40,874 nucleotides of DNA, taken from contig JAADVB010000172.1 in NCBI GenBank assembly GCA_023334545.1, positions 1 through 40,874 of the forward strand. Direction: 5' to 3'. Source of the DNA: Salisapilia sapeloensis (taxonomy: Eukaryota; Oomycota; Peronosporomycetes; Peronosporales; Salisapiliaceae). Position numbers and translations under genes: made by a program. This document shows, piece by piece, positions 40,001-40,874 of the stretch (position 1 is the stretch's first letter; the number at the start of each line of letters is the position of its first letter). Below the pieces are notes generated by a model. That model ran no database searches, had not been told where the DNA came from, and saw only the letters and a list, made by a program, of their open reading frames with translations.

Positions 40001-40530
40001 TAGCCGAGTTCATGAGTGCTCTCGAAGACGGATTGCAATTTGAAACGTCCATCTATCAGCTCGCGACACCCAAGACGTTTATACTCACGGACACTGCCGA
40101 GACGGAGACTGAACCGGACATCTTGGATATATTGAACACACCGAATCCACCGCTGACTCCAGTGGTGGAGGAAGAACCATGGAATGGAGAGATCACGATG
40201 TCACGACAGCTACCACCTCCAACGAGCGGCGAGACGGACTTTATACGAACACCACGATTCCTCTCGCTGCTTTCACCTTATGCTCGATCAGAGACTACTG
40301 ATCTGGAGACGTCGATGCGTCGTCAGCACGAACTACTGAACATGGTAGACTTTTCACTCAAGGAGTATGCGGGTGAAATGCGATCAGCATTCGTCGAGTG
40401 GATGATGGAAGACAATCGGTTCCAGCAAGTGGCAATGGAGGAGCTTATCCTCTTGACGTGTCTTGTGAGTGGAGCCGAAGGGATTTCCCGACAATTGACA
40501 GAGCTCCAAGAGACGGTCTTTTTTGGATAG
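37069..40530 (+). CDS. FUSC/ALMT-like membrane protein with two C-terminal EF-hands
   Basis: I propose exon 1 at 37069-37142 (MEESMSSLTNGLVSPFKWAK...), a 66-bp intron (GTAAAT..GCTAG) and exon 2 at 37209-40530; the join gives VVTG|TNAEYWETT in frame, 1131 aa. A single-exon start at 37147 is the alternative, but it reads through the intron. The first membrane block (about 65-275) has helices such as LGGLSYCAVAIIFAVCENF. A helical, probably cytosolic region spans about 290-540. A second block (about 545-690: VAICGGIFLAVYVFYF, VVAGCVIPSILQFFIAQI, ILLFILMELLVF) resembles the fusaric-acid-resistance / aluminium-activated malate transporter fold. Two canonical EF-hand loops follow near 900 (DKNCSGSIEKDE) and 948 (DRDNDGQVSLAE). 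A calcium-responsive anion or organic-acid channel is inference. Confidence 0.75.
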
Positions 40531-40651
40531 AGATAGAAGGGAGGAATAGCGTCGCAAGTACATCTATAGGGTAGTATTTGCACGAATATGACTCGAGTAC
40601 AGGTATTCATATAAACTGTGTTATTGGCTTTACATCTACCTACGGTAGTTT

Positions 40652-40874
40652 TTAAAAATCCATTTGTTTAAAGCGGAAGATGGCATGACGATCATCTTTC
40701 GAGGCTTGGATTGCTGCCATCTCCGTCTGATGAAGAAACGTACGCCCACCTGCGGCAAACAAACCAATAGGGCCAAGTGCTCGTGGGATACTACGCCCAA
40801 TGGCAGTGAACAAGGTGATATAGTCCGGCTCAGCCAATGTGACGTTGTAGTAACTTAGAATGTCTGCTGGAGAC
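40652..40874 (-). CDS. C-terminal end of a gene cut by the right edge
   Basis: A minus-strand frame open from the window edge to a stop at 40652, about 73 codons. It reads ADILSYYNVTLAEPDYITLF, TAIGRSIPRALGPIGLFAAG and ends FRFKQMDF. The pattern is convincingly protein-like, with a faint resemblance to the C-terminal end of citrate synthases (xxYTxLFxxxRxxG), too weak to assign. It converges on the FUSC/EF-hand gene, whose stop lies 121 bases away. Confidence 0.55.
   Translation of the reverse strand, partial: SPADILSYYNVTLAEPDYITLFTAIGRSIPRALGPIGLFAAGGRTFLHQTEMAAIQASKDDRHAIFRFKQMDF

Overview
The window reads as nuclear DNA of an oomycete, most likely a peronosporalean (Phytophthora or downy-mildew type). 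Supporting evidence: genes lie close together on both strands; introns are few and short (about 48-69 bp where the splice sites are clear, GT..AG); several start codons are preceded by the oomycete initiator motif (GCTCATTYY-like) within a few tens of bases; and the gene content includes an AA17-type LPMO, a bZIP with Val in place of the invariant basic-region Asn, plant-like secreted LRR proteins and a large NPC1 protein. The species cannot be fixed from sequence reading alone. I saw no virus, CRISPR array, plasmid origin or intact transposon.

Layout. 0.6-6 kb: a small secreted LRR protein (-), a KIX-domain MED15-like coactivator (-) and a 717-aa LRR-like protein (+). 6-12 kb: an NTA1-type N-terminal amidase (-), a secreted LPMO (-), then a NEDD8 protease of the SENP8 type (-) divergent from the multi-exon proteasome ubiquitin receptor RPN13 (+). 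11.7-18.2 kb: three + strand genes in a row, namely a ZnT5/Msc2-type zinc transporter, a 709-aa coiled-coil protein of unknown role and a membrane-anchored PAF-acetylhydrolase-like enzyme. 18.3-23.1 kb: one 1579-codon NPC1-like sterol transporter (-). 23.8-28.6 kb: an unusual bZIP factor (-) and a two-ring AAA+ ATPase in five exons (-). 28.7-33.2 kb: a gene-poor, AT-rich stretch with four tRNA genes (two identical tRNA-Pro, tRNA-Cys, tRNA-Arg) and a possible small spliced membrane-protein gene. 33.2-40.5 kb: a membrane-anchored GH1 beta-glucosidase (+) and an FUSC-like membrane protein with two EF-hands (+). The right edge holds the C-terminal end of one more gene (-).

Functional themes. Three neighbours act in ubiquitin-related or N-degron proteolysis (NTA1-like, SENP8, RPN13). 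The LPMO and GH1 enzyme are both predicted to leave the cell through the secretory route and to act on plant polysaccharide. NPC1 fits an organism that takes up host sterol. The zinc carrier and the EF-hand channel-like protein are ion-related.

The observations I would follow up first are: the bZIP with Val at the DNA-contacting Asn position; a consensus ubiquitin-interacting motif inside RPN13; the FUSC/EF-hand fusion with a re-derived first exon; the membrane-tethered GH1 enzyme; and the hidden small gene at 29.9-30.5 kb. I found no feature that clearly represents a wholly undescribed multi-gene system.
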